From NCBI RefSeq assembly GCF_900324465.2, contig NC_046623.1:10445721-10509720 (forward strand): DNA of 64,000 nucleotides, given 5' to 3'. Source of the stretch: Anabas testudineus. Taxonomy: Eukaryota > Chordata > Actinopteri > Anabantiformes > Anabantidae. This document shows, in pieces, positions 34,637-48,411 of this stretch. Below the pieces are notes generated by a model that saw nothing but the letters and a program-made list of their open reading frames with translations, was not told where the DNA came from and made no database searches. Within the stretch, counting starts at the first letter, position 1, and each line of letters starts with the position of its first letter. Both the position numbers and the translations under genes were made by a program.

Positions 34637-36880
34637 AATGTGTTTCAAGAGAAAATGACATGACAGATTCTGTCTGTAGTGAATCAAATCAGTAAGTACA
34701 TCTTCCACTAATCATATTACTGATTATTTGAGAGTCATCATCTTTCCGTGGAGAATCAAATATCTGACCTCATCTTTCTATAGCCACTCGCTCTGCTGTG
34801 TCCATGTTTAACATAGCAACAACCAAACCGCCATATATAAACATTCCTCGTCCAGCATCCACCTGCCAGATTAAATGCCATTGCATTTACCTTTGATTTA
34901 TTGGGTATGTTTACTGACCTTCCTTACGTCCTGGACCTCCGCCTCCGGCTGGTTAATTGTTCACAGAAATTGTACTGAACACATTTCTGAACTTTGACCT
35001 AAGTGGGAAAAAGATAACTGTTAAAAGTCACGTAAAAAGTTACCCTTTTCGCCCTATCACTAAATTATTATTAATACAAGTGGCGTTCATAAATTAACCG
35101 AAAGTATAAGGTTAGCGTTAGCTAGGTACGTTATTAATATCTAGCATGGACGTTCATCTAGCGCTAATGTAACATCACCGTTGCTAACGTGTTAGCTAGC
35201 TAATTGGATATTCTCTTTACAACTTTAGCTTGCTCAACTGTTAAAGAACACATTAGCATGTTGCTGGCTATTTACTTTACCACCGTTACTGTATTTACAA
35301 TGTCAACTTGCTGAAATAAACTATTAAGTTAATGTTGAGTTACATGGGTGCCTTTTAAGCTAATTTTGCACAGTACTGATATCCTCTCCGTGAATAAAAT
35401 GAACGCTAACATTACCACGGTGTAGTATAAACGTAGTATTTTACCATTAAATTAATTATTAAGATTCGACATTCAGAAGTTGGCATGAGAATGTACTTAA
35501 GTAAGTATGTAGTTAACTTCAATTAACCTGGTCGCTCGCTCCAGAACCTCTGGCAGTGCCCCGCTACAAGTGGTTTCTCATGGTGTTCACCAAACATCTC
35601 CTCAAGAGACTGGAGGATATTCAAGATGGCGTCACCTCCACATGAAAATGGATTCCACTAAAAAGGTAAGAGGTACAGTATGAAGCTCTGTTGGTGTATT
35701 ACAGTGATAACATTTGAGAATATCAGTTTTAAAATGGATTTCTATATATCATCCTTGTCCAAATGGATTAGTTATGCAATCCTTTACATTTACATATACA
35801 CCAAAAGACATATTTACTATATACATTAATTGAAATTATTTTTCAGAGAGACCATATTAATTACTAGCACATCTATTTTCAGGTCACAAAGTTATGTTAT
35901 TAGTGATCTGCACATAATGGGGAACTCCTCTTTCACATACTATAGTATTTTTATAGATACTGGCATTAGTGCCAGTAGAGTTAAGCCTTACATTATTACA
36001 GAAAACGCATAGTGCTTAGATTTCACAACCTTTTAAGATACTTTGCAACCTGCCCTAAACTTATTACTGAACTATACCAATACTACAGTAATTTTTTTAA
36101 AGTTTCCTGTAGTATCTGGGTATATAAGACAAATGTTTATTAAAAAACAGAATAAAAACAAAATGAATTGAATTAGTGAATTGAATGTTCTTTGGTAAAT
36201 TTGGATTTCTGCCCTAGGTGACAAAAATGTTTTCCTTTTTTCTCTTCTATCTACTGTTTTTGTCACGCCTTTTATATACTGTAAAGATTTCACATGAAAT
36301 ACAAAAATATCTTTTATTTTATTGTAAAGGAATATCTATGCTAACTGTAAATGACTTTGATTCACTCACTCTGTGCCACATGTAAAGCCCCATTTTCCTC
36401 TTTGCATTGTGTACATATCCTGTTGCTTCAGTTCCCCCTATTGTGTATACTGCACAGAACATGCTTTATGTGAGCTTCATTGTTTGCCTAAAGACAATCA
36501 AAGCTTAAAACAGCTGGGCTGTAGTTTTTATGGGGCCTAACTGAAGTAAAAAGTACTCTAATAAATATTTGGTGTTATATTGAATATGTAGTTGCAGGAA
36601 GTTGTACGTACAGATTCATAATAAGCTTCTGTAGTACCATGTGTTTTCCTGTGAAATAACTGTTCATTTTGGCCTGTACATATATTTGTTGACAACTAGA
36701 ACAAGTACAACCACCACATTTACAATACTCTTTTAAAGTGAGCATGCATTGTGCCACCCAGTAGTTGCGTTAAGGTAAATTATGATAGCTAACACATTAA
36801 TCTTATGTTTTTGTGATGAACTTTTGTAGTGTAAATATGTCTGAAGAAAACAAGACACCAAGATAAATGATTGATTGATT
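34637..36880. other. Intergenic region between the tRNA array and the ap2b1 3' UTR
   Basis: Mostly AT-rich and non-coding, with a patch of GCTAACGTTAGC-like words at 35100-35420. Apart from the coding fragment at 35543-35666, nothing is recognised. Confidence 0.45.
35543..35666 (+). pseudogene. Fragment of an unidentified fish protein exon, frame broken
   Basis: One frame reads AVPRYKWFLMVFTKHLLKRL and continues EDIQDGVTST. A second frame then gives MKMDSTKK directly before a GTAAG donor. I recall a similar RYKWFL...RL...ITS...LKMDSTKK pattern in uncharacterised fish proteins, but I cannot name the family with confidence. With the frame interrupted and no partner exons found nearby, it is most simply a decayed exon. 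Confidence 0.4.
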
Positions 36881-36881
36881 A

Positions 36882-36887
36882 TTTATT
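36882..36887 (-). terminator. Possible ap2b1 poly(A) signal
   Basis: AATAAA on the minus strand, about 2.2 kb past the ap2b1 stop. A long 3' UTR is plausible for this gene, but nearer signals may also be used. Confidence 0.35.
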
Positions 36888-38289
36888 GACATGTGTGATA
36901 ATAACAAATCATTCACAACAGGACAGCAATGACACTAGACATATTCCGTTTCATAAGATGCTATAATAGTTCTCTCCATACATTCTGCTGGCAACAGTTT
37001 TGAATAAACTAGAGATGGGAGTGCCTGTGACTATATTGCTTAAAAAAAAAACAGATCTACAACAGGGGCATGAGACAGGAGTGGAATCGTTTTTCAATAT
37101 GCTAAATACTCATTCTGTTGAATAGACAGAGATGAGGCTTCATCATTTTAAGGGGAATACCAAAACATTTAAATTGATTAGTTACACAAACTACACAATC
37201 ACTGGACTGCACTGTGTAAGAGAAACTTTGGGTCTTAGGGAATTTGAACTCAAATATTCAATAGTACATAAGAGCAACATTATAAGGTTATACTGACACA
37301 AGTATATTAAAACCAACCTGGCATTTAATTTGTTTTAATGCTTGGTCCTGTGGGAGTGCCTTAACAGCAATGGCAAGTAAATACACGGAGGTAGATGTAC
37401 AATAAATAGGAATGGCAATACAGGTGTATAAAGCTGGGTACAACTACTGTTTACTACTGTTTGTGGTTGCAGTATAGGGGCTATTATGTAAAGAATTATT
37501 AAAATGAATAACAAATATTATCCTTAAAATGGAGTGGCACTGGCATGTGAACACATTATCAATAGCAGTTGTGATTTGTGCAGTAGTTCCAACATATTAG
37601 GGAAAATAATGGCACCTGGCAATTTTGCCTAAAAACCTTAACCCACAAATGTTCTTTATGTTACTGGCCAGTGAGAAGCTCCTGTCTGCTCTGACAGTTT
37701 ACCCTCCTCTACTTAAACAGCAGATACAAGACTACACTGAAATATTATGTATTTTAACAGCTTTCTGCTTATATAGAAATTTCTTTCATTACACAATAAC
37801 TGTTTCACTGACAGTTTCACAAGGCCTAATGTTTTGCTTACTTTCTGAATTTAGAAATCTCCATAGTTGAAGTCATGACAGGAAAAAGGAGAAGAAAAAC
37901 ATGTTACACTGTTCAGTATGATGTATAATGTTTGGGTGCTGACCATGGCCATGTGCTGCAGAACAAGCATTAGTAGCTACTGAAAAACACATTATTGATT
38001 CCTCAGACTGTTATTGGCAAACGGAACAAATCATCAATAGTATTATTCTATGGGTACAAGTGAAACAAAGTCATTAACAAAAAAGAAAAGAAAAGCAAAA
38101 GATGCCACATACTGTACAAATAATAAAAAAGGCTTCATGGAGTCATTTGAGATTTTTCTTCCCTATTTAGGACAGTTTCAGCATCAGTCACATCTTTACA
38201 ACACTAAGACACTAAGTTAAGGATGGAATGGACATGTTTTCACTGGGAGGTAAAAATGAAAATGGGGAATTATATAAGAGAATTCAATA

Positions 38290-38842
38290 AACACTGCCTG
38301 TCCAAACAAAAAAATGGCAAATTATGTTGGACTGCCTTTAGCTTTGACTACGGCACGCATTCGCCATGGCATCATTTCAATTAGCTTCTGCAATGTCACA
38401 TTTATTCCTGTACAGAGCTGCATTCATTTTTGTCAAGATCTTGTATTGATCATGGGAGAGTCGGGCCGCTGTGTTAAGTCTTCAGGCACATCCCAAAGAT
38501 TCTCAATGGGGTTAAGGTCTGGACTCTCCATGTGTGAAAATGATGTGTCATGCTCCCTGAACTACTCTTTCACAATTTGAACCCGATGAATCCTGGCATT
38601 GTCATATTGGAATATGTACGAGCCATCAAGAAAACAGATGAACATCTTTTCCACAACCACAGAATTTGTTTTCTGACAAGGTTGTTTAAGAAATGAGAAG
38701 CTACTAACTGCATCAGTTAGGGTTAAATAAGTTGTTGCCAGCTTTAAATAATCATCCATGCAGTAATTATCCAATGGATGGCTCTTACCTATTTGCTTAG
38801 TTAAATGCAGATAGTGACTTTTTTTTTTGGACAGGCAGTGTA
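38290..38842 (-). mobile_element. Tc1/mariner-like DNA transposon relic
   Basis: Short inverted ends CACTGCCTGTCCAAA (38292 onward) and TTTGGACAGGCAGTG (ending 38840) bound ~550 bp. The minus strand still shows pieces of a Tc1-type transposase C-terminus: YDNARIHRVQIV and, in another place, ESPDLNPIENLWD. Stops and large deletions leave no complete reading frame. It lies in the probable 3' UTR of ap2b1. Confidence 0.8.
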
Positions 38843-39084
38843 TTTTCAGCTGCCAAAATAAAGGAATAAGCTGTATGTTTAAGTTGAGTGTGTTATACAG
38901 AACCAGAAGTACGATTACACTTCTTTTCTTCATTTGTCAGTGGTAAAATATTCCAAATTATACAGCATGCATCATGTAATGCTTGGATTCCCTTGTTTTG
39001 GCAGTTAGCTTCAGGTGACAGAAAATGATAAAACACTGCTGTTTGTTGCCAGGATGAAGCAGAATGGGTAAATAATAGAGCAAG

Positions 39085-42000
39085 TCAATTCTTCAGCACA
39101 GAGTCATACATCTGGTAGACGTACTGAGAAACCTCAGGTGCCCGACACTTCAGAGAGAGCTGTAAAAACAGAGTTACAGCGGGAGAAAACATCATTCATA
39201 CATTCTGAAATCTGAAATATGAAGCTAATGCAGAGTGATCTAATCTTTCTTCATACTACTTATACTTTACAAAGATAATGTGCAAATAATTGGACATTAG
39301 TTAGTAAAAACCAATAAGTATACTCTACCGTGTAGTTGGGATTGCCAGGCTGAATGCGGAGCTCAGCCAAGACCCAGATGCCATTGGTTAGCTTGAGGGA
39401 CTGGTACAGCATGTCCTGGCCTTCTACATTTCTCTTGGCAATGGTGTAGATGTTGTTATTCTGTAGCTTCCCTGATACTGTGTCTGCAAGATGGGAATTG
39501 AGTTTACTTTAGCTAATAGACATGTCACACTTCTATTCTACAATCTAGTTAAGGAACAAAGAGAAACAATTGAAGAGTTGTAATCACTACTGGAGGCATA
39601 ATCACTATAGCTGCTACTACCACTATTATATACATGAGCTAATGCCTAATAGACTAATAATGGCATTAGGCTTATAACAGGATAAATTAGCTCTACAAAG
39701 ATTTTATGGAACTGGCACGAACCAGATTTGAATAACCTAGGCAAATATTGTACAACATTGCCCCTGGTTTGAACAGCACACATGGGTTGTTAACCATCCT
39801 GTTGGCAGACAATCATCACATCAGATTAAAAAGGGAAAGAAGCTTAAGGTGTCCTTTTGGCAGAAAGAAATGGAAATGTTGAAGAATCCCAAGATAGGCA
39901 TGTGGATAGATAAAGAAAACACAAGAGAGAAGAGTGAGGTCTTTGGATGAGTATTTGAAGCGATACTGGGCACAAACCTGAAAGCTGCTGTAAATGCTTT
40001 GGACTTAGGCCGTACCCCAGCCAAATAAGCACATCAGAAGATTCAGAGAAGGAACTAGTTTTACTATTAATTATTTTTTTAATTTTCTATTAAAAAAAAC
40101 AACCACTGACTTAAGATTTATGTGTTGTGAAAGGAAAGATGTAAATTTAGATTCCAGTGGACAAAACAATTAACCTCATTAATATGTAAATATATGCAGA
40201 AAGCTACTCAAAACTCTAGAAAAACTCTTAGAATTTATATAGAGATTCACAGACATCATACTACTAGGAAATAAAGACTGTTTTGCAACTGAGGGCATTT
40301 TGTTCACGAACTTGCTTACCTGCATTTAGATGGCACTCCTTTATCTGATACTGTAGCTCATTCTCGTTGGGGATGTCTTTCCAGGTAGCCAGGAACACCT
40401 GCCGCTCTGCCCAAGGGGAAAAAGTAAAACTATCAGATCAACATTACCTTGTAAATACTGAAAACTGCTTTCTGCATAGTAAAAGACTGCATATTATTGG
40501 ATGGTTGATAGATATGGAAATAAATAATGGCCAGTTTTTTAATACATGTAGGAACCATTTAACAGAGTTAAGCCAGAGGTCTGACGCATTCTATTGAGGC
40601 TTGATTGCTTCATTATATTATCTCAGATTTCCAACCTTGAATTCCATATTATGAATTTTATTTCCCTATTTGACTTAGTGATTAGTGACTATTTGCACTT
40701 TTTCTTTGTGTTCTTGCACTGTTTGCACTAGGTTGCACAGGATGCACTTTATGTGTTTTGCTAGGACAACTTAGCAGTCCTCAGCCCCATGTTTGTCTTG
40801 TTGCCGTTTTATGTAGCACCATGGTTCTGGAGAAACGTTGTCTCATTTCACTATGTACTGCTTCAGCTATATGTGGTTGGAATGACAATAAAGCTTCTTG
40901 ACTTGACTTGACTTGACTTGAATTGCAGCAACCTAATATTTGATTTAAATATATACATATATAAAGCAATTACAATCATACCCATTTTTCCATCCTCAAC
41001 AAAGAATATGTTTAGAGGGATGAGTACACTGAAGTAGAAGACGTCAATGCTGTTCTTCACAGCCACCTGTATACAAGTAAACAAAAGAGAACATAAATCT
41101 TAATACTCATCTTGATTGTTCTGTATGGCTGAGATGTGCTAAAATCTAATGGTGGAAGCAAAAAGAAACAGCATTGAACTAAATAAATAATAGGTTGTGT
41201 AAGTTGTGAACAGCTGGACAGCTTTATCACAGTAAAGCCCTCCAACTTGCATCTCTAAGGAAGAAAGTTGAATCCAAGTTTCTAATGTTTCGTGCTTTTG
41301 CTTTTTGCTTGCCAGCAAGTGAATCTTTCTGTACCTGCAGATTGTTGAGCGGGTCCATCTTCATAACTGGGCCAATGGTGTTGATAGGCAGTGAGATTTC
41401 AATGCTCTGGCTGGGCATCAGTGGAGTGTGAATGGGTAGAGGACTGGTAGGGATCATCCCAAAACTGTACGTAGAAAACAAACAGTGCCTATCAGATATA
41501 GTTATTATGAACACACCAGTGGTCTCATTTCTCTGAAGGGGTCATATACTGTGCTGTAAACATGTCCAGGGGCATGACTGGAACATGTCCTGGCCACCAT
41601 CTAGTAAGTAAGTAGTTTGGCGGGAAAACTTTGAAATTTATTCAGACACTTTTACTTTTGCACATGTGTCTGTGTCATAAATGTATTTTAAAGTGGAAAA
41701 TTTTTTTATTATTTATTATTTTATCAGTGTAAATTTAGATAAGACTTTGTTGATGCCCCAAGGGGGAAATTCAGGTGCCACAGCAGTAAACTAAAAGTTA
41801 CATTTAAAAAATCCAGCTTATTATACAAAAAGCTCAACAACAAATGATTTAATTTGCATAAGGTTTTCCATAACTTCATTTAAAGTTATTGTGAATAGTT
41901 TGATGGGCAAACGTTTTCTCCGTTTAAAAGTAAGTTAAATAAAAGTGAGTAAAAGTCTGAATACTTTCTAAACGTGATTTTTCCTGTGAGTTCTTGCACT

Positions 42001-45000
42001 GACCTGTTCTTGTTGAACTGAATAGCAAAGTCAGTCATGTGTTGCAGAGCCTTGTTAGTAAATGTCATGTCCATGTACATGTGGCCCTGGCGGCGAGAGA
42101 AGGTTCCCGAGATCTCCAGTCCCTTCGCTTTCACAGCAGGAAGCCACACCTGTACCAGTACCAGTACAGTCAAATTAACAGACAGAATATATTTTGTATA
42201 CTTTAAAACTACAGCTATGTAATCTCACATTTCTACAGCTTCAATACTGACCTGGTCAGTAAGTACTTGTACATAATATAAAACACAATGTAGAAATTTG
42301 GCCTGAGATAAAACTTTGGGTTCAATTTGCCCTCCTGCGTTATATTTTACCCTCTCGCAGGTACCTGAAACAATATGTAACGACATCCGTCAACCAATAA
42401 TAAATGTCCCTGTATTATTATTACAGAAACTGCCTCCATAGTGACACAGGAGACAGTTAAAAATGTTCAGACAATTTTAAATGTATTACTGCATTATTTA
42501 TGTAAACTTTGGGATAACTGCTGACACTGCAGCTCTATGAACTTACTGCTTTAGAAGCTACGTAGCCTCCAGTGGTGATGGCCATGCCTGTAGAAAGCTC
42601 AAACAAGTCGTTGAGGCCACTGCTGACAGCTGGAGGTGCTGGTGTAGGTGATGGGGCAAAAGTACTGGGGACAGATGAGGGGATGAAGTTCTGACCCACC
42701 TAAAGCAATCACAGCAAGAATCACACACAAAACACACAACCTAAGTAACTACAGTTTTAGTTCTGTCAATCTACAAGAAGAATCACAAAGTCATGCCAAA
42801 GTAAGAGACAATTACTGGAACTCTTCAGAGATTATGAGTAAAAACTAAATTTCAAGCATATTAAGATTCTTTGATTAGCCAAGATCCTTAAGACAGAAAA
42901 TGTGAATGTGATCAGTGAAATTAAGTGACTGTGAGGCCAGAGATGACAGACTAAAAAATAAACTGAAAAAAAATTGAATTGGTTTGAGTGTGGCAGGATA
43001 AATTCAGGAAGCATGCCGCATGCAGACAGGCAGGCTGCCAAACAGAAGGGCTTGACTTACTGCTGGACTTCCCCCAACACCTCCGCCCAGGTCTCCCCCC
43101 AGCTACAGGAGAGAGGAGAGGACCCAAAGACAGCATCCAAATATCACAGACAGACCAAACACAGACACAAAGACAGAGACAGAGACTTTCTTAGCAACCG
43201 CAACCCATCAAGAGGAGCCTTCACTTTCTGGGAAAATTATAATTACACGTAGTATATCACACACTGATATGAGACTAAAATCTGCAAGATGATATCAAGA
43301 TGCCCAATTATTCCTGCTGCTTGGAGAAATGGGAAAGTTCTCATACAGAACTCATACAGGACCTAATGTATGTTTATTTTGTAAAAATACTTTAATTAGG
43401 CTAATATGTTACTGTACTAAATATGACTATTTCAGATACATTTGTTATTTCTAAACCTACATGAGTCATGTAATACAGAACATATTCAGTAAACATACAT
43501 TAATATTATAATAACAAAAAACACCAATAATGTATTTGAAATTAAGGAGAAATTCCCAGTGATTTTATAAATTAAAAACAGGGGGCTCTTTCCTCCTTCA
43601 TTTGATTGTTGTTGCCGCATTCATTTTGATTGTTGTTGCCAGCTTCACACTATAATAACCCTTATGCAAAAATAACGCACAATCCTATCTAGCTTGTCTT
43701 CACCATGAAACGGCCTCACCTTGATGTAATGGGGAATTAAAGCTTAAATACTATTTTAAAGAGATCAAGCTCACCAAGCTGTCCAGGCCTCCTCCCAGAA
43801 GATCCACTGCACCCATCTGCATGGAGGAGACCTGGGGGACATTGACTGGAGGGCCCAAGTCCAGGTTGAGCAGGTCACCCAGCAGGTCACCTTGGCTTGG
43901 AATCACATGTGGCTGTTCCATAGCAGCTGCTGGCCCTCCACTCACTGGGCTCTCACCTGTATCAATGCTGCCACAGGAAAAAACAGGGGACTAGTAAGAG
44001 ACAGGCTAAAAATCATTGTCCATTGACAGAAATAAGATACACCATGCTACACTGGTGTACTGGGAGAACTAATCAATGGGCACAAGAATAAAATGATAGT
44101 GTAACTTTTAATTGTGATTTGTGAGGTCAAACTGTTTGTCAGTGAAAAACTCAAACATCTGTCCCATGATTTCCTGTTCATAAGCACCACTGGAACCATT
44201 TTCACACAAAGTATTTCTTCCTTATTTAGCATCAGTGAGACATGTACAGTGTATTGGGTAACTTCCTGTTCTCCAGAATAGCTGGTGGTGCAAAAAATGT
44301 ACGTGTGAATACAGAAATGAGTGTTTAGATGTACAGTGTTGTATGTTGCTCTGTATTGGTTTGATGCCACATTTTATGAGACACCAACTGCTTTCAAGCC
44401 AGATGACATTGCTTAACTGCCCCAAAATGACCACCTGAGGTCTAAACTGGTGATTCTGTCAGGTGAAGAGTATTTTTATTTTTATCTAACATGCTGAAAA
44501 CTTACATAACTTATCTTGAGATCTAGTTTCCCCCTAGACTCAATGCTAAGCAAAATGACAATATGTGCCACAATGGTTTGTAATGCATTGAATATTTTGT
44601 TCAGTTTCAACTATTGCATGTTAAAATGACACTAAATAATACAGTTGCATTACAGTTGGAAACGAGAAAGCTGAAAACAGAGGAAACAGGTTTTTTCAAC
44701 AATCAATGCGACAGATTTAAGAAGAGGAAGACTGTGCCCTGTCTGACCTGCTGTGCTGGACAGGAAGGTGTTTCCTGTGGATTCCATGGCTGCCCTCCAC
44801 AAAGGCGCTGGGGGGTTTGTGATAGACAGAAGCCAGCGAGCCAATGTGGCAGATAAGCTCATCCAGGAGCGTGGGCTCAATCAGGTCTGTCTCCTCTGAT
44901 ATCAAGGGCTTTTCAGACAACACCACCTCCTTGGCAGTCACTGGATCAGTTGACAACAGTCGCCAATAAATGTAGCCCCTGTCACGCAGATCAGGGTTGT

Positions 45001-48000
45001 CAGAGTCCTGTAGAAGGGGAGGAGAGATGTGCTGTATTTATTCAGTGCAAAACACAGATATTAACATATTTCTTATTCCAGCAGGGAATAAATGAACCAA
45101 ACTCATATAAAATCTGCATTTTTTTCTACAATGACATCACTCACCTGAGTAGCCAGGCTGAGGACCTGCTGCACCAGCTCTTGAGTCTCTGATGGCTTCT
45201 TAAGGAACAGCTTGACGATGGCAGTCAGCAGAGTGAGCTGGACCTTTAAACCAAAACATACAAATGTTGCATTATGGTCTTTTTCGGTTTACAGTGGTAA
45301 AATGTATGATTTTAGTATTTGTAAATTTTTTGTGTTTTTGTCAAAAAAAACTTTTTAGTCTTTTACAATGAACCAACCTGAGTGCTCTCATCATGGAAAC
45401 CCTCAAGGAAGCTCTCCAGCAACTCATCAGCGTTGTCGATCCTTTCAGCATACTCGCCAACGATCCATATCATTGCAGCACGAGCATCGGGCTCGTCTAG
45501 AGAGTCCAGATTCTCACAAAGGGTGGCAATGATGCTTTCATATCTAAAGAAGATAGTGTCTCAATGGTGAGAAGGAGACTGTACAAGCAGATTCCAGTTT
45601 TGATATACCATGTATGTATGTTTTGAGTTCTCAGTAGTTCAGTGAGAAACATACTTGTTGGGATACTTGCGGAAGATGTCCCTGATGACAACAATAGCCT
45701 CCTGAACCACATAGTTGACCTTGGTCTGAATCAGGTCGAGCAGGGTGCTGACACAGCGCTCAGCTGATTGCTGAATAAGTACAGGAGAGAGGCACCATGT
45801 CAATATTATTATATATTATGCTTGTGATGATATGTACACAGATTAATGATTACAGCATTTCTTACCTCCACTTTGATGGCGCAACGTCCAATGGCTCGTA
45901 CGGCCTTACGCACAAAGTCAACATCCACCTCTGTGGCATATTCCTTCAGTTCAGCTAACACCTAAAAATGCCCCAAAACAGTGAGCAGTGAAATAAACTG
46001 TATGTGTAGACAACACCACACACACACACACGCATAATAAACAGCTTTAACAAACACTAAAATAATACATTTTAGCATGACAATCTATTAACAGAGAAGA
46101 GTAAGTTGCCAGTTTTGTTTCATGTAGGTACCTGGGCAATGTTAGCCTGAGAGGCCAAACGAATCATGATGTCCAGTTTCTCCAGTTTCACGTAAATAGG
46201 GTCATTGTACTTGACGAAGAATACCTTGATCTCCTGCTTCAGAATCTCAGGCCTGCACACATAAGCACATGCATTAGACTACTATTAGAGTATCATGGTT
46301 AGTAGCAATATGAAGTCCACTGAGGTAAAAAAAAAAATAACAACCCAATTTGTATTGTTTGTAATCACACACCTTTTCTGGACAATGAGGTTAATGTTCC
46401 TCAGAGCCACATACTGGACTTCAGGTTCTCCTGAGAGCAAGGTGACCAGTGGTGGAGACAACTTCTTCAGTAAGGTGTTGTAGTAGTCAGAGTCCTTGGG
46501 CAGCAGCTCTAAGAACTTCATAAGCACCTTGACAGCTGACAGCACCACAGCTGAGTTGGCATGAGACAGCCGGGGAGTGACGCGCTCACAGATGCTTCAA
46601 AAAGGAAACAGGGAAAGGTGAGAGTCAGTAAAAGCAAATTAACTAGTTACATTTAAATGCATTCAATTTTGTCAACATCACTGCCACCTTTGGGCCTCAC
46701 GCTCATCCTTGGGGTTGTAGTTGGACAAGCAGTCCAGGATGAAAATCTGTCCCCACTCTGTGCACTCGTTGAGGGCTGTCAGCAGCTTGTTGATGTTCTG
46801 GGGATTAAGGTCCAGCAAGTTGCTATTGGGATGAGACTCACTGATCTCTGACAGGGCAGCAACCGCATTGGCCACAACCTAAAACACCAAGATGTTCTGT
46901 GACAAGAGCTTTAAAAGACATTCGTCATCATTTTACAATGGTTCGATTGGCTAATGCCTGCTACATAATGCTGTCTTTAAATAACAATAAGTGCATGTGT
47001 GCTCTGTTTTAATTTAAAGTATTATATATAATTTGAAACTGACTGAGACTGACTGATTTGAATTAAATCAAATATACTGTAACAACAATTATCAGACAAA
47101 ACAGAAGCAAAGCAATAAAGGCTACATACTTTGATTAATTCTAATCTCTGAGTTAAAATGTATGACCTTTCCTTTATTTTTATGGGTTGTGCTGAAGAGC
47201 AGAGAACACATACATATGTCAAGCATTTACTAAAACGCATGACATGCATGACTGCCACCTACCATGGGGTTGGAGTCAGCAATGAGATCTCTGAGCGAGT
47301 CCAGGAAACCTTGGTCCTCTACCATTTGAGCATTGATGTCATGAAGTTTGGCCACACACACAGCTGCTGTCTTCCTCACGTATGGGTCCTCATCCTTTAG
47401 GCACTTCCTCAATGGCTCACACAGGTACTCAGTGATCTTATCCACCCGGATGCAGCCCATGGTGCGGACTGCCAGAGCCCGGATCAATGGGTTGGGGTCC
47501 TCACAGTCCTAGAAGGCAGAACAAGAAAATGATGTTAGATTTCATGGTCTGAAAGTCAAATTTCATAAGTTTACAGTTTAGGATATTATATACACAGCCA
47601 AAAAACAAAAAGTTCATTTAGAAACTTACCTTGACAAAGCTGTTTACAGCCATGATAGCCATGTCAGGCTGGCTCTTGGCGTAGTTCATTAAGTACAGGT
47701 AGACCAACTTCTTCAGCTCCAGGTTGTCAGTCTGCATGCAGTTGACCACATCTGGGAATAAAGAGCTGATAGAAAAGAATAAAAAGGACAAATGCTTTTC
47801 TCCTTTTAAGTTTTTAATCACCTGCAACCTAACAAACAAGCAACCCTAAAGGCCAGCATACAGGGACATTGAAACTTTGTGAACCTCTTTTTTAATTGAT
47901 GCATAATCTGGAGTAAAATACCATTTACTGAAGGAACAGTTACACATACTTTTGCCACACTAATTTATGTACTTAGTCAGTATGTGATGGACACACTATC

Positions 48001-48389
48001 AAGGGGAATTGTTTTTTTGTTTTTTTTTCAGACAGCTGGTATTTTATATGACTTCTTGTTTACAGTACCTGACATCTTTGCCAACAGTCATAGCTGCAAT
48101 GACCTTCTTCACTGCCTCTTTTCTCTTTTCCTTCTTCTCATTGTTTAGCTCTGCCTTCAGTTCAAAGATTTCTCCTGGAAGAGGAAACACAAAGTGATGC
48201 TGCAGAAAACTGTGACAGGGTACAATAAGATCACTTTCTCAACTCCACTGAATGTTTGATGCATTAAATAAATTCATCATTAGACAGATTGCAAAGGACA
48301 AAGTCTGATGAGCTAGTCAGGCATTTTCAGCACCTGGGCTTTCCTTGCTCACCTTTTTTGTTGGTTGTGAAATATTTGGAGTCAGTCAT
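39085..48389 (-). CDS. ap2b1: AP-2 complex subunit beta (beta2-adaptin), complete, 21 coding exons
   Basis: Exons in transcript order: 48389-48353, 48174-48069, 47765-47630, 47508-47263, 46878-46688, 46594-46373, 46252-46132, 45961-45866, 45770-45655, 45543-45378, 45243-45145, 45007-44748, 43967-43775, 43102-43061, 42699-42547, 42149-42004, 41464-41335, 41066-40982, 40406-40320, 39483-39329 and 39159-39085. They join in frame to 953 aa (human 937 or 951). Beta2-adaptin is the large AP-2 subunit that links clathrin to cargo at the plasma membrane. The N-terminal trunk (~1-590) has [18 protein letters not shown]. The hinge carries the clathrin box [13 protein letters not shown]. The appendage starts at ~728 ([17 protein letters not shown]) and ends SVLKN. 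Appendage and hinge wording fit AP2B1 rather than AP1B1. A 5' UTR intron is likely (acceptor just before the ATG exon near 48411, donor near 50035). Confidence 0.97.
40660..40922. repeat. Fish interspersed repeat 3' end with (CTTGA)n tail in an ap2b1 intron
   Basis: CACTATGTACTGCTTCAGCT and AATGACAATAAAGCTTCTTG are followed by four CTTGA repeats. This is a common tail of fish retroposed repeats; the family is not determined. Confidence 0.6.
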
Positions 48390-48411
48390 ACTTGTGGTCC
48401 TTTAGATCTGT

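Noticed and set aside
43951-43967. Alternative ap2b1 acceptor at CAG|GTGAGAGC (43956)
   Set aside because: It would put the junction with the upstream exon out of frame. The acceptor at 43967 restores frame and gives [10 protein letters not shown], parallel to the human sequence.
46295-46851. Plus-strand frames overlapping ap2b1 exons
   Set aside because: Antisense shadows of well-supported beta-adaptin exons.
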